Shown: positions 25,001 through 48,402 of the stretch, piece by piece
Numbering within the stretch: the first letter of the stretch is position 1
Layout: the number at the start of each line of letters is the position of its first letter
Source: Onchocerca lupi
Taxonomy: Eukaryota > Nematoda > Chromadorea > Rhabditida > Onchocercidae
Length of the DNA stretch: 64,000 nucleotides
Direction: 5' to 3'
Assembly: GCA_028564675.1 (NCBI GenBank)
Contig: JAOVVO010000466.1
Coordinates: forward strand, 1 to 64,000
The notes under the pieces: generated by a model
What the model was told of the DNA's origin: nothing
Databases searched by the model: none
Seen by the model: the letters and a program-made list of their open reading frames with translations, nothing else
Position numbers and translations under genes: made by a program

Positions 25001-28000
25001 TTTGTCCTCACCCATAAAGACTATCTTGGACAAGATGAAGTTCGGAACAGGTTTGAATTAATTTTCAAGTTCCTTATGCTGAAGTTCGGGTGGTTTTTTC
25101 ACATATTTGGTTTTTCATGGCAAAACTTTATCGCATTGAGTATGTGTAATTAGTTATCTACTAATTTTAGAGGAGCCGAAAACATCGCTGATATGATCAG
25201 TTCATACAAGGAATTGGCAGAAGGGTTTTTTAAAGCAGCATCTTCTCTACGATTTGGAGTTCAGTTGAACGAATTAAATCGGAATACGAAAGATCTGTAT
25301 GGAGACGACCATCTGCAGTAATTTCCTTTTAATTATTTTAATGTCGTGTTTTTTTTCTATTTTCGTCCTAATTTTATCTTTTTAGGTTCATTGGTGAAGG
25401 GGTAACACTTGATTACGCTCAGGTAAAAGGTCGAGAAAACTGTTCTTTTTCAATGAATTTAGAAGCGTTTGATATGGAATTATTAGAAATTCTGTCGCCG
25501 GTCTCGTCCAGCACGGTATTATTTTTTCCAGAGTTTTTTTCGGAGCAATATATTTATTACAGATACATAAATTTAAAAAAAGTTTCATTTTTAAGGGCGC
25601 CGAAGAAAATATTAAGCTATTTTCATTTTGCGATAGTCCATCAACAACTGAAAAAAGCCGTCGACTAATGGTTACTGTAGAAAATGGCAAAAATTCACAG
25701 GTCTGCCTTGAAAAGTGATATTGACTTCTTCAGTTAAATTCCTTCGTCGGAAATGATGTGTGAAATGCTGATATGTTTCCCTTGGAATTTTGGGGACCCA
25801 AATTGTCGTTTATCATATAATGATTTCAGCATTATGATGTGAGAATAAACCTGGCAACTTGTGAAAGTGAATTGGATATTTCAATAATTGATCGGATATC
25901 TTCTGTTTTGGTCACGAAACCTTTTCACACTTATCCATTTCCTTCATCGATTCATAATGTTAACATATCACGAGGCTTGAAGTAAATTTTACTTTTCTAC
26001 ATATCACGAGGCTTGAAGTAAATTTTACGTATCCACATATCACGAGGCTTGAAGTAGATTTTACGTGTCTATAATATCTATTGGATTTTTTTAAAGTATT
26101 TCTTTTCATTCTTAGTGCTTTTAATTCAGTTGATGATTTTTCAGAACAGATTTACTCTTTACTGCTATGCATGATGCAAACAGCACGCCATTATTATTAT
26201 CATTTCTTATTGGCTGTCCGGAATGGGACTTAAGTTTGAGGTCAGGTCTTTTTCATTTAGCTCATTCTATAACGTAAAAATGCAATAAACTTTTGTCCTT
26301 TTTTGTTAAATTTTAATTTATTGTTAGTGGTACTATTTTTTAGGATACCAGTATTAGATTTGCGGCGTTCTGAATCTTCTTCAAATCGAGCACCCCACTG
26401 GAAAAGAAATTTGCACAAGGAGTCAATAAGGTTGACCTTAACAGATGTCAGACTGGAGATGCCTATATTTGATGTATCGCGCTTAAGGCAACATGGAACA
26501 ATTATTATTTCGGCGTCTATTGTGAACGGTATTTTTTATCCTTTCCATAGGAAGAATTCCTGGCTTTTCAGATCTAGGAGATTATCTTATGGATTATCGG
26601 CACCGAATCATTTGGGAAAAATTTTCATCAACAATTTTTGTAACTTCAAGAATAAGTTGAAGCAAATTAATAGAGAGCTATAAAAATACGTAGTTTTCTC
26701 TTATTGTTAGTGACGAATGGAATTTCAGGGTCTTTTAGTTTGGTTGACAAAACTGGCTCAGCGAGTCTCGATTCTTTCTTTCTTTTTGCTGGTTGTTCAG
26801 AAACATGTGGTGGAGGTTGTGTCAGGTATACTGAAAGGAATTTTTTTTTTTTGTAAAAATGACTCTCTGCCTCAAATTTAATTGTTAATTTTGCCATTTT
26901 TTATGCTTCCATTTGCTAATCATTATTATAAGATGTCACATTGGTCGTCATGAAATTAATTTTTAGCTTGAAGCTTAGCTATGATAATAGAAATAGTAGC
27001 TTGGAATCGACTTCTGCACGCTGTAATGAAACAGGTTACTCATGTGCCTCGCAGTATGATGTTGAGAACGAAGCAGATGTAAAAATGGAGGGACCGTTTT
27101 CAAAATGTATTATACGCAATGAGAATCGAATGGTTAGTAATTACTCACCTTCATCACTTTTTTTTTTTTCATCATAAGAATGGCAAAATGTTGATTTCAT
27201 GATATTTAGATAATTGTAGTTGGAAATACAAAGGAGATGTTAGAATTTGGTGAAAATTGTCTATCAAATGCACGAATAAATTGCGAATTAACTATTCCGG
27301 TGCTGCGTATTCACTTACCTAGTCGTCACTATTACGAAGTTATTTATAACAGGTAAATCTTTTTGTTTTCCGTAATATCCAATCTGAATAATTCAAATAA
27401 TGTAAAGTACCACAAGTGGTGGAGCGTGACAAGATGTTGTATGAGCTTCAAATAAATTCGACTAAACTCCAGCGAAATAAACGACTGATTTTGATCTGTG
27501 TTAATTATGTCAGAATGGTGATTTTCGAGAGAGTTTAAGATGAATCAGAGTAAAATTGGCTGTATCAAACCAGCGATTGCTTTCATCTAATAATAGGCTT
27601 ATCGCAGTCGTGCTGAACTTTTTTTATATAGAGATTTCATGACTTTTGAAATTTCTTCTTCTGTAGTTGTTTTAAAATTCCAATATTCTCTGAACTATAA
27701 CGAAATTTCGTTACATGAAGATTGATGAACGATTTGTCAATGTGGCAACCATCTTCCCCTATTTTCAATAGTTCTGATCGGCCAAGAGATATGGAATCAC
27801 CTGGTGAAGGACTCTTTGAATTATGTAGATCTTCAAAAAGGAAAAGTAATTTTCCTTGAAAATTTGTTTATAATCTTCCCATAAGTTCTTTTTTTGCTTT
27901 TTAGATAGAGAGAGCTTCATTAACATTGGATTTCGTTCTTTAGATGATTTGCATTATGTTTTAATTTTTCAAATTTTGGTTCCAAAATTTCTGGTATTAT

Positions 28001-31000
28001 AGATTCTGCACATAGCTCATGTTCTCATGGTTCGACTCCAACAGTGAATGCATTAGGCAATGAAAAATCTCATGATTTTTGCCTGATGGCAAATATAAAT
28101 GATGGCCGAGTGCTTTTAGGAACTGAATTTGAAGTTTGTTTTTATAGTTTTTCGAAGATTCGTTTTGTAATGCAATTTTCCTAGCTTTAATACTTTTATT
28201 TTTCTGGATTTTAGGATGGGGTTGTGAAGAAACTGGGTCAAATTGGTGCAGTTCTACACAAAACGCAGATAATGACTGTTAATGGTTTCCATGGCAATAG
28301 GGAATTATCTTATTTCTACTCAACTTCCAAAATTGCCAATTTTTTCCATAAAAGTAAGTATAAGTAACGTGATCTCTTTGAATATTCCAGTGACCCTTGA
28401 TATAAAGCATATCTGTGTTGCAAGTGATATCTTCAGATCTCACTGGAGATGTAGTCCCATATGAACGATGTGTTTTGAAGAGGGATTTCGCGCAACATTT
28501 CAAAGAAGGAATTCAAGCAGAGCCGGTGATAGATGAAGAAATTTGTTTTCTGGAGGAAGAGGATAATTTCGCCATCGCAGTTAGGATTGATTTTCACTTT
28601 TCCGAAAATTTTAAGGTTTTTTTTTTTTATTTATTTGATCAATATCTATACCACCGGAGTTATTTTAAGCATTTATAGATTTTTCTAGACAATGATGCAT
28701 CCGTAATGTGATTTATTAATTTATAAATTTTTTCTCGTTTGAATCAGGAAGTTGGAACACGTTATTTCCTACTTGGGAATTTCCAAGTATTTTTTTTCAT
28801 CATGAATATCTCTATTTTCGATTTTCCAATTTTTTACTATATTTTCTGTTATTAATGCATGCTGGTATTTTTCCATGCCGGAAATAACCAACTCAAAACA
28901 CTCCAGAATATGCTAGTTGGAATTGGTATTCGTAATACGACATTACATTTGAAACCAAATGAAAATGCTGAGGAGTTTTGGATTAATCAGTTGATCAGTT
29001 TTTTCGACATTGACGATTATGGTATTCTTGGCTATGAAGTCCCGCAAATAACTACAGAATTACATATGCATTTCTCATCCTCTTTGCTGGCTTATGAACA
29101 TTATTTCAAGAATCCGTCACCTCCCATATCACTACGGTTACTATTAATCGGATATATGTATTTATCCATTATTCCTTTATTTCTGTGGTTAGTAGTAATC
29201 CGATTATTTATCAGTTGACTTATCGAATTCCTTAAATATGTAATCCAACATATGTGTTTTAGGAGAATTAGATAAGTCAGTTAATACTGCATACCGCAGT
29301 TCGAAGTTTATCTTGCTTTTCTTTCATGAAGTCCCGCACTTTTCAGAGTAATGCTTGGTTCTTGTGACGTCAGTAGTCGAATTATGCAGGATCTAGAAAT
29401 ATACAAATTTGAATGCATATTTGAGCAATTAAAGTTTTTCGCATCATTCAGTGCGGATGCCCAAATCGCTGCGAATCAAAATGAAACCAAAAAGTCCACA
29501 AAATTTAAGCCAAAATTCATACATATGCTTTCTGTGGGTATGTTGCAATTGGAGGTATGTTTTGCATTGAGTTATCTAATTTGTAAATTGATATAGGCTA
29601 TCAAAAAACTTTGAGACTGTCTTCCTTATTTGTTGTTGGAAAATGTGTCATTTTTTTCCCGTTATCCAACGAAAGCTGTAGTAATAGTTGATTAAAAAGT
29701 TCAGTTCAGTAGATAATGTCATAAATTTCTTTCAGTAACTTCTTGATATGTAATTGCAATGGCATAATGATACACACTGCTTTGAACAATATTGTTGTTT
29801 CCAAAATATGTTAGCTTTTAGGAAAATTTGCTGTTGTTGTAAGTTTCCGTATTTTCAGGTGATGGCAGCTAAAAGTTTCGGTACTGCTGATAGTAGATCA
29901 AAGAAATGTCCTCCATTTCTGGAAGTTAGATGCAAAAATGATTTGTTGAAGGTAATTCTTTTTAAATTTGATAATTCTTTTGCAGAGTTTCGATTCTTTG
30001 GATTATCGTTGGAACTTATTTTACATTCAACTTCTAAATATTGGATGTCATCATTAATAATCAAAATAGTTATAAAAGTTGCAGCTGTGGGCTTGTTCGG
30101 ATTCCCTGTGTTTAGTCATTAATGCGTTGGCTGAGCTGTTAAATGCGCAGACCTCCAAAATGGCTGAACCCAGAGCTGGATTGCAAACACCAGTCGATAA
30201 AACAACAGTCCTGAATTTAAAAAGGCAGGTATCCACCGAAAAACAAATGGCTAATATTGAGGTAAAGTTTTTTGTTAGGAAATCTTTTTGTTAAGAAATA
30301 TGTTCTACAATATATATTTCATGGCATTTTTAATTCAGTTAATATTCTCGAGCTATACTGGAAAAGTAAAGACCTATGAAAAACAAACTTCCTGTCGCCG
30401 TTCTCCAGTTGACTATCTTCTGTGACTAAAAATTTCCAATTTTTCCTGTCTTATAAGAACTTAGAACGAAAATGACGCACTTACAGAAACATGTCATCCC
30501 TATTTTGGATTCACATCTCTCCCCTACTGTGTTGATTGTACTCCACGATTTATTAAGCTCGGCAGTTTTGTAATTAAAATAACTTAGTGCTTGCTTAGTG
30601 TATTTACCACGTTGCATATTGGTTATACTCCATTATTCATTCAAAAAAAGTAATTTATTTTTGTTAGCTTTTCATTTCCAAGGGTGTAAAAGACTTTCTA
30701 TGCGATTGCAATTCATTTCATATTTCTGAGATGTAATTACAATTGAACTCACAAATCTATTATGGGCTTTCATTAGTTTCTATCATGTATATCATCTTAG
30801 AGTCCGTGGACTAGTCCATTCCTTTCGAATCGTTGAGCGATGTGAAATAATGCCCATCAGTTGTTCAAAAAAGTGGACATGTGTTGATAACCCCTCATAA
30901 TTACGGCATTTAATGGAGAGTTCTGTTTTGATGTGATTCTGAATGAAAAGCTAAACTTGTCATTTTCTCTTAACAATGTAAATATTCCATTCCTTTTAAT

Positions 31001-34000
31001 AAGGTTTTCGCTTTCGTCATAGCATTGAAGAGTTGGTGTTATTCTTTAGGAAAAAATGAAAGGATCAGTATGCTGTAAACCTGTGATTTTGTCAACACTT
31101 AGTATCTCAGTTATGCTTTACTGATAAGGTATTTACATGATGTCGGTAATGTGATAAAGTTCCATACATAAGTTGTATTTGCAAAGGACATCAATATGAT
31201 TTTTGTGTACGGCTTATCTGAAACTACTAGAGCGAAGTCTAAATTCTCGCTGTTCTGATTTCACTCATATTGCTACGATGAATAAGTTGAGTTCTAGGAG
31301 GATGACTGTTATACGGTTTTTTTTTTTTTTTTTTTTTTGTTTCACACACGATTCGGCAAAATTCCGAACCGGAGTTTTGGAATTAGTTTTTGGAATGATA
31401 GTTCGGAACATGAGAAACAGTATGATGTTTGTCTGATAGGCGAAGAAGAAGCAATAAGGTAACAGAAAGGAGAATAGCAAAGATGTGGAGATAAAAAGAA
31501 AAGGAGAGGAAGGTGTACTGCTTTTGCATAATGCACAAGATTATTCATTTGATTTTTCAGGAATTGAAAATTTTTCCAGAAACTTGGTATTGAAAATCCA
31601 GAATCATAGAATTTGAGAGTTTATGAACCATTAACTCTCCTTCATCCCCTTTTAAATGATCATTTACATCATAATTACTTAATTTTATGTTTCGAAATTT
31701 AGCAAATGGTGCGATCAGCGGTATCACAATCCAGACATGAAATTTATGAGTACCCGACGGATTCACCTGAGAATTTTTCAGCCAGTTCTAAAGTACTATC
31801 GAATGCAGTGATAGGTAAGTTTGTCTAATTTTAATTACATTTTAAAAATAATTTGCCTTAAAAAGTCAGTCCTTGTTGTCTTCCGGCCAAATTAATTTTT
31901 TAACGAGCAAAGACATTTGCTGAATTTTGGCTAGTCACTTATGAATTAATATGCCACAGATTTAATTGATGTGACAAAAGAAAGCACGCCCAGAAATTCA
32001 TCCGGAGCGCTTGGAATTGATGAAGGCTTTTGTCTACTTGATGAAGTCCCGGGTAGTGGAATCACGGTATAGTTTTGTTGTAATTTTCTATTTTCTGAAA
32101 TGTGTTAAATGCATTTGATATTTATTTTTGATGTTGAGTTAATCTTTTTCTTCTTTAGTCGTATAGGATTTCAGGCTGGTAACGGCAAGCCATGGGCACG
32201 GTTTCTTTTCGTTGATGATGTAGCTCCTATTATTTACGATGATTATTTGACAAAAATCGATAGTAAGTCAAACAGATCGGTTGTTTTCACCATGAACAAG
32301 ATTCATACCCCGATTATCAAATACTCTATTGATGATATGTCGCTGGAGCTTCATTTATATGGTGGTGCTGATTTCAGTAAGTTTTTAATGATAAAGTGAT
32401 GAAAATTTCAAAGATACTAAACAAAGTTCTGCCATTTAACATTTTGTAAACGGTTTAAAACTATATGAATTCTAGCAGTTTCAGCCGTTGCTGTTTACAT
32501 TTTTTAGGCACTTCAAAACCACCTTCCAAACCTTACTGTATATCAAGTGGAGGAAAATTACGTCGTGACAATTCTCCCATTGGTGGACATTACAGAGATT
32601 ATTCTGCTCATGTAGATTTTCGTTTTTCTAAAGCAAGTTTTACTAGTCGGTTTGTGTTATTACTTTAGACGATTTTCTGATTCAAATTGGGAGAGAAATC
32701 GTAATTTTCTGTATTTCGATCATTTAGTTTATTTCAATCTTGCTGTTGATGTGGTTGATTAATATTATTTTTACATGTGAAATTTTGTCTTTGGTGTGAT
32801 CACAACTTATCATATCAGGTTAAATTTATATTCGAAGTATACGATAAAGGTGCACCCGCGTTATCTACGAGGTTGTTCAGTATCGGTTCAATCGAAATTT
32901 TGGATAAAATGATGTCTTCAAAAATTAATAAGCTGCTTTATCCGGTAAGTTGCAACGACTAATTAGTTTTCAGGGAAGATTGTATTGAAGGCATGCGAGA
33001 GCGCATGTTGCATTTTTTTAATTTTTGCTGTTCATAAACTGTATTAGTTTTGCTGCATATTGCGTCAAATTATTGATTTCAGCATGTGTGGGATCAAACA
33101 TTTCCACGTCATTCGCAGTCACCGATGTTTTCAGTTCGTTTATATGAAACTCCTCAGCATGAAGGTAAAATGAAGGTTTCCTTGTTGCCTTTGCGTATCA
33201 ATGCCGACCAGGATACTCTGGAATTTCTCGAAGATTATATGAATGACCTTTCGGGTGGCGTTGTTGTTTTGCAAGCAGGTTTGGTTCTTTTTTTTCTATA
33301 TTTTGATAAATTATGTAGTTTTTCGAATAACCTATTGCAAAACAAATTATTCAGAATGATTTTTTAAATTTAGAAAATTTCGCAGCATCGAAAATGCCAG
33401 AAAAACCGTGGTTAGAAGTGCATCTAGATGGAAATACCGATAGTACGCAATACGCTGGAGATGCAAATTCAGATGCAAAAGCGAACTGTGTGGAGGTGAC
33501 TATGCAAAGTGATTCATTTTTGAATGAATGTATTGGACGCCAGCTGGAGACTTGTAACGATGAACAACGACGGGATTCACTACTGACAGATGATCTACTT
33601 AATTCACATATTCGTCAGTATCTTAATATTATTGCATTGAACTGAGTATTAGTTTTCGAATTATACTGAATGGCCTTGATATATGAAATTTTAAAAAGCA
33701 CTTTCAGGTGATGACTTACATCTGGATGAAGGTAATAGCTATAATTTAATGATCAGTGAACGGTCAGATTCAGCGAGTAATTTATTTGACGAAAGTGGTA
33801 ATTCGAATTCAATTTATTCTTTTTATTCAGTCATTTATTTCAAAGATAAGTATTTGCATCATTTTTCATAAATTTTATTCTACTAACAGTTTTAGGACCC
33901 TTGACTGACGACATTACGAATTTGATGGATCATATTAATTCCGTTTTTCCGTCATCATCGAGTGCTATGATTCAGTGCTTCAGTACTGAAAAGGTTAATG

Positions 34001-34183
34001 ACAATATTCCTGCTGTTTTGCCTGCCATGTGTGAAGAGGCAAGCAGTGTAAAATTAAAGCTTGGTTTAACGAAAGAAGAAAAGGTGGACGACGAGAAATC
34101 TGTTCCTGTACTGTTATTTGTTTTTAGCGTAGAAATTTTTTTTTTTTTTTGTATGTGAATCTCATGCTCTCTACTTTTTCTTT

Positions 34184-34214
<31 letters not shown>

Positions 34215-36068
34215 GACAGAATTGAGGGTCTTTTTCCAGAATGAAAAAATTTTTATGATTTGTTGAACTCATTTCATTGTACCTTCTTGTAATATACACA
34301 TTTTTCGCTTTTAGAATTATCAAAATTTCGTACAATTTATTCTTTTCTTCACAATTCCAGTTTGCTTCTTTCGATGAAATTGAGTGAAGGGAACGTCTGT
34401 TAATTCTCTTGGAATCATTTACGTTCTTTTAGATAGAATATCAGTGTGGCAAAAATACTTTGGAAATAGATTCCTGGGAAGCAGAATCAATCGTTAAAGG
34501 GAAGATCTACTTTAAGTGAGTAATACCATTTAATATAATATTTTTCTAAGTCAATGGTTTAACGGATCATTCATTTTTTTTGCATTTTCATGTAATATTT
34601 TATTGATGTTAACTATTATAGGGAATTTATTTTTTCGCCATCGGCGATGATTCGTTTGGATTTAAACGGGAAGCGCATGCGGCCCGATCAGGGTTGGATT
34701 TTGGGGCTTTTGGTGGGGTTGAGCGATTTCAAATGCACCGAAATACGTTTGAAGGAACTCAACTGTACTCGTGGGCTACTTGGATATGATCGATGTATTA
34801 AAGTAAATCATATTGAGGCTTTTTATTACATAGTTAAGATATCTCAGTGTTTTTAAATTATAATTATTTGTTTAATTGGTCTTTGGGTCCCATGTATATT
34901 TATCTGAAAAATTTTTAGTTTGCTATCAATGCCTGGCTCAACGATATTAACAACAAACAGTTAGTACAATTTATTACATCATATGGACCCATCAAGTCAC
35001 TGGTAGAAATTGGTGAGTGGATTTTGATGCGTCATAATAAGGACTATATTTTTTTAATCAAAAATGAAACTTTTAAAACTGGAATTTACGAACCTGAAGG
35101 GTGGTGGTATATTGTTTTTCAATATTGATTACTTGTTAATTTCAATAAATTTTTTTCTTTGCTGTGTTATGAATTAACGGGTTACTAAAGTCTCAGTTGT
35201 AAATCCGAGAAATTTTAGGCTTTGGGATTCGAGATCTGTTTTTGATGCCAGTAAACGAGTATTGCAGAGAAGAAGGTCATATCGTAAAAGGATTACAAAG
35301 AGGTGCAGAAAGTTTTGGAATATCCACCGCAACGGCTGCAGTAGATATGCTGCAAAGAATGGTCGGAGTTGTGCAGGTAGATATTTTCTCGTGTTTCTGT
35401 TCGCTCTTCATAAAAACGTGATCTACAATGAAAATTTGACGAAATCTTGCAGAGCGTAGCGGAGTTGGCGTTTGATATTGTTTCACCCGAATATCCCATA
35501 TATCGACATCGAAGAAATATGATGGATTACACAGTACTTCGACCACCAAATGATATCAGAGAAGGCTTTAATATGGCACTGGAAGCTATTGGGCGGGTAA
35601 AGAAATAAATTATGTGAAAATAACATTTTAAAGGTATCTCGGATACTTAATTACTTTCCTTGGCATCACGAATAATTTTAGGAAATAAGTGATACTGCGT
35701 TAGATTTCCAATTAGCTGCACTAGAAGATCAAGCTAGCGGTTATTCGACCGTACGCGGTTTTCTTCGACAAGCTCCAACCACAGTATTACGGCCTATAAT
35801 TGCCGTAAGTAAAGCTACAGTCAACATCCTTGGTGGAATGAGGAATCAAATGAAACCAGGCAGTCACAGGTGGGATTCTTGGATAAACACTGAATCAGTA
35901 AGACAAGTTTGTTTTGGTTTGGATTAAGAAATTTTTGAGGAGTTCTGAAATTTGAATTTTTTACAGAGAAGAGATGGAAAAATGGAAGTGAAACAAATGT
36001 ATGGATTATTTACTGATTCTCACTATCACGCTGACCAACTATTAAATTTGATGGCTCAGCTGTTGTAA
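22058..36068 (+). CDS. atg-2: Autophagy-related protein 2 (bridge-like lipid transfer protein)
   Basis: ATG2 forms a rod that moves phospholipid from ER to the growing autophagosome and also acts at lipid droplets. Exons: 22058-22231, 22471-22654, 22752-22876, 22951-23069, 23225-23371, 23477-23535, 23683-23890, 23965-24076, 24158-24260, 24349-24465, 24659-24820, 24933-25050, 25171-25317, 25386-25515, 25596-25700, 25830-25981, 26145-26240, 26344-26528, 26729-26825, 26967-27132, 27210-27352, 27721-27845, 28003-28133, 28215-28353, 28437-28615, 28907-29136, 29347-29554, 29859-29951, 30085-30261, 31703-31814, 31960-32066, 32175-32376, 32508-32632, 32819-32944, 33083-33278, 33374-33613, 33708-33797, 33896-34083, 34433-34515, 34622-34802, 34919-35012, 35219-35376, 35453-35596, 35682-35897, 35967-36068. 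About 2164 aa, normal for the family. The N-terminal chorein region has LCRFLIHRYLSDFL, and VEGYIGEVNITVPW follows. LPSRHYYEVIYNRLMNDLSM is mid-protein, LEDYMNDL after KVSLLPLRINADQD near 1630. The C-terminal ATG_C region has GFGIRDLFLMPVNEY, VKGLQRGAESFGISTATA and ILGGMRNQMKPGS. The ends of exons 11 and 38 are uncertain. Confidence 0.94.
25964..26071. repeat. Three 36-bp tandem copies of an exon end and 5' splice site
   Basis: Units begin at 25964, 26000 and 26036. Each contains the last atg-2 exon-16 bases (CACGAGGCTTGAA) followed by gtaaat (gtagat in the third). The first unit supplies the exon end; the other two are intronic copies carrying cryptic donors at 26018 and 26054. Confidence 0.92.
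34186..34214. repeat. Poly(T) run of 29 in an atg-2 intron
   Basis: Homopolymer T tract followed by GACAG. It looks like a strong polypyrimidine-AG, but the next coding exon in frame starts at 34433, so it is not used in the model. Length is error-prone. Confidence 0.85.
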
Positions 36069-38743
36069 ATTTTGTAAATAGTCTCGTATTTTCTGTTGCA
36101 ACCACCTTGTATATATTTACTGACGGAATCTTTTCAACTCCTAAAGGTTTAAAAAAAAAAAAACGGATCGTTGTCAGTTAGACCGGAATTTGTCCTTTTA
36201 ATTACGATCTATAGAGTTCTCCAAGGTTTCAACTTTATATTTGCTTCGTACCAGTATTCATATTGATATTTTCATTTCGATGCGCATTCATTATTAGTTG
36301 TAACTTACATACTTCTATAAGGTATAATACTGAAAATTCCTGTCCATTCATCGCTTTTATTGTCACACTTTTATACTGATTTGTAAATATTTACTTCTGC
36401 ACTTGATTTTTGATACCATGTTTAATCTTTCAAATCTTTATTGTGAATGTCAGGACTACTGAATATTCCAGCTCGTGGAATCCCAATCCAAATTATTACG
36501 ATTGCTAAAATATTCAGTGAGCTCGATAACACATTCACAATAACATTCATTATATTATTAATGAAAAGATGTCTTGTAGTAACAACTGGAGAGTCTAGGT
36601 AGAAACGCAATATTTTAAATTTAACGCTTGCATTTGAAGTGACTAGTGAAATATTAAAGAAACCATAAGATCTAGATCTACTACGGAAGCCGACTTTTCC
36701 ATTATACTAGGGCAAAAGAGATCAAGTACTGGTATCCAGTACAATCTATATAATAGAGGGGAACTACTGGATACGCGATCAGTTAAAGTCGAGGACAGAA
36801 GAGCATGATTCTTCAGGAAATATGGCTCAAGTTATTGCTTGATAGCATATTTGCTAACTTGATGAAGAAAACTGCATATGTAAAATTTGCTATATAAGAA
36901 GCGCTGTTGGAAAAAGTGTATGTGAAAAACTTCCCGCAATGATATCTTGTATATGAACAGGTATAACAGACTGCTAAATAGGTAACAGTTAAGATAATCA
37001 TCCACTGTCAGGGAGTGTTTACTTTCGCAGTGGGAAGTATGTGCAATGTGTCCTGCTTGCGAAGCAATCTTAGCATTAATCATAGGATCCATGGAGAGAA
37101 CAATTTTTTAATTAATGTCGACAGCTGATACGTATGGGGAAATCAGCATCAATAAATAATCAATGATTAAGGATGTGAACATAGAACGATGAGAATTACT
37201 CAATTCCTTAATCTTGTATTTACATTATGGTAAGGTGAGTTACCCAGACTATCAAATAACTTCGAGTAATGAGTTTGTAGTCCTATCATTTTTCTAGATA
37301 TCGGGAGTTCATCATAATTTCTTAAGAATGAAAGAAGATGAAAAGAGGAAACGGAAGTGAAGTTATAAAAAATAAGTGCAAATTATAAAATAGTAAGGTA
37401 GGAATAGCAATTAAAATATCTGCCCTAGGAATTCCGGGCCGAATTTTATGTTACAACATCATTCACAAAACTCTTCCAGCTTGAGGTTTCCTGGACCCTT
37501 CTATCATTTTGGTCCTAAATCCAGAATAGAAATCCGTAACGCAAATACCAGTTAGGTGGATAGAAATGACAGAGGAATGAGGAAAGAAAGACAGAAGGAA
37601 ATTAAGACAGCGAAATTATTAATTAGTATCATTTATACCAATAAATTAACCTCAGCAAATGAGTATACAACGAATACAGCTCGAATTTTAGAAGCCGCCG
37701 AAGAGACTTGAAATTTTCATGATCAGAAGCAATTTCTATTGATCGTGATCGAAATTCGGTAACTGTCTGAGAATTTCTATAATTTAATAACGAACAAGGG
37801 TTAGATATGAGAACAAAATTGTCAAAAAAAAGAAAAAAAAAAACGAAGTACATAAACAGAAAAAGATCTTAGGAATCATTGGAATAGAAAAGTTGTCTCA
37901 GCAATTTTTAAACACAACACTGTTAAAAATAAAAAAGAAGGAAATTTTATAAAAAAAAAAAAAAAAAAGATTAAATGATGGAGGCCTTACGGAATGAAGC
38001 AATATTAATGAGTTATAATCCATCAATAAAAGCATATCTGGAGGTAACTGCTCGGAACTTTTTCATCTATTTGGGATAGCAACCTCTCATTATAATCAAA
38101 TTTATGGTACATTTGATAAAGAAATGTCCTTATAAGATAATGGAAAGAAACAGAAATAATAAGCTCAACTTCCATCCTTTAATTTTCCTTATAATCTGAT
38201 ATGACACCGTGAAATGCGTTTAGATCATATAACAGCATGATAGATAGAATATAGTGATGGCAGCATAACGCAGCATTTTTCAAAATACCTTCTCTTTAAA
38301 AGAAATAAGAAATTCGAGTTTTTTATTATAAACCTTAAATTGTCATTCAAGTCTTTGTTTCTCCTCGATCTTCTGTTGTCAGCAATCAAATACATGAAAT
38401 AGAACACCAGAATTCAAATATCCTTCCAAAATGCAATCTTCCGAAATGAAATTGGGAAAATGATAAGTTTAAGAAACATATAAGGATTTTTAAGGACAAA
38501 ATGCACTAGTTAGTTAATAAATCCCGTTAGAAAGTGAGCAAAATAATTCCGTTCTATGCTTATTGTAAGGCCTCCAGAGCTTGAGCGAATGGCTAAATCT
38601 AAATTCCTTACATTAACTTTGGATATAGCGAACAGGTACGCATATAGAACAAATTCAAGACCGACTACCCAAGTTTCTGCGCCGTTAGCATAGATTCCAC
38701 TTTTTAATTAATTTTTCAGTGACAACCGAAATGCAAACTGTAG
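36069..38743. other. Convergent intergenic region, atg-2 / syd-2 3' ends
   Basis: Holds the 3' UTRs of two genes that converge. No gene is supported. It contains A-rich runs near 36150, 37825 and 37950. A 62-codon hydrophobic frame on the minus strand (36422-36610) lacks an ATG start and recognisable similarity. Confidence 0.6.

Positions 38744-48402
<9,659 letters not shown>

Noticed and set aside
28391..28440. Alternative atg-2 acceptor after attccag at 28390
   Set aside because: All three frames from it reach a stop before joining the downstream coding sequence; the acceptor ending at 28436 gives agreeing phases.
36422..36610. 62-codon hydrophobic minus frame in the atg-2/syd-2 gap
   Set aside because: No ATG at its start, no similarity, and it lies in presumed 3' UTR sequence.
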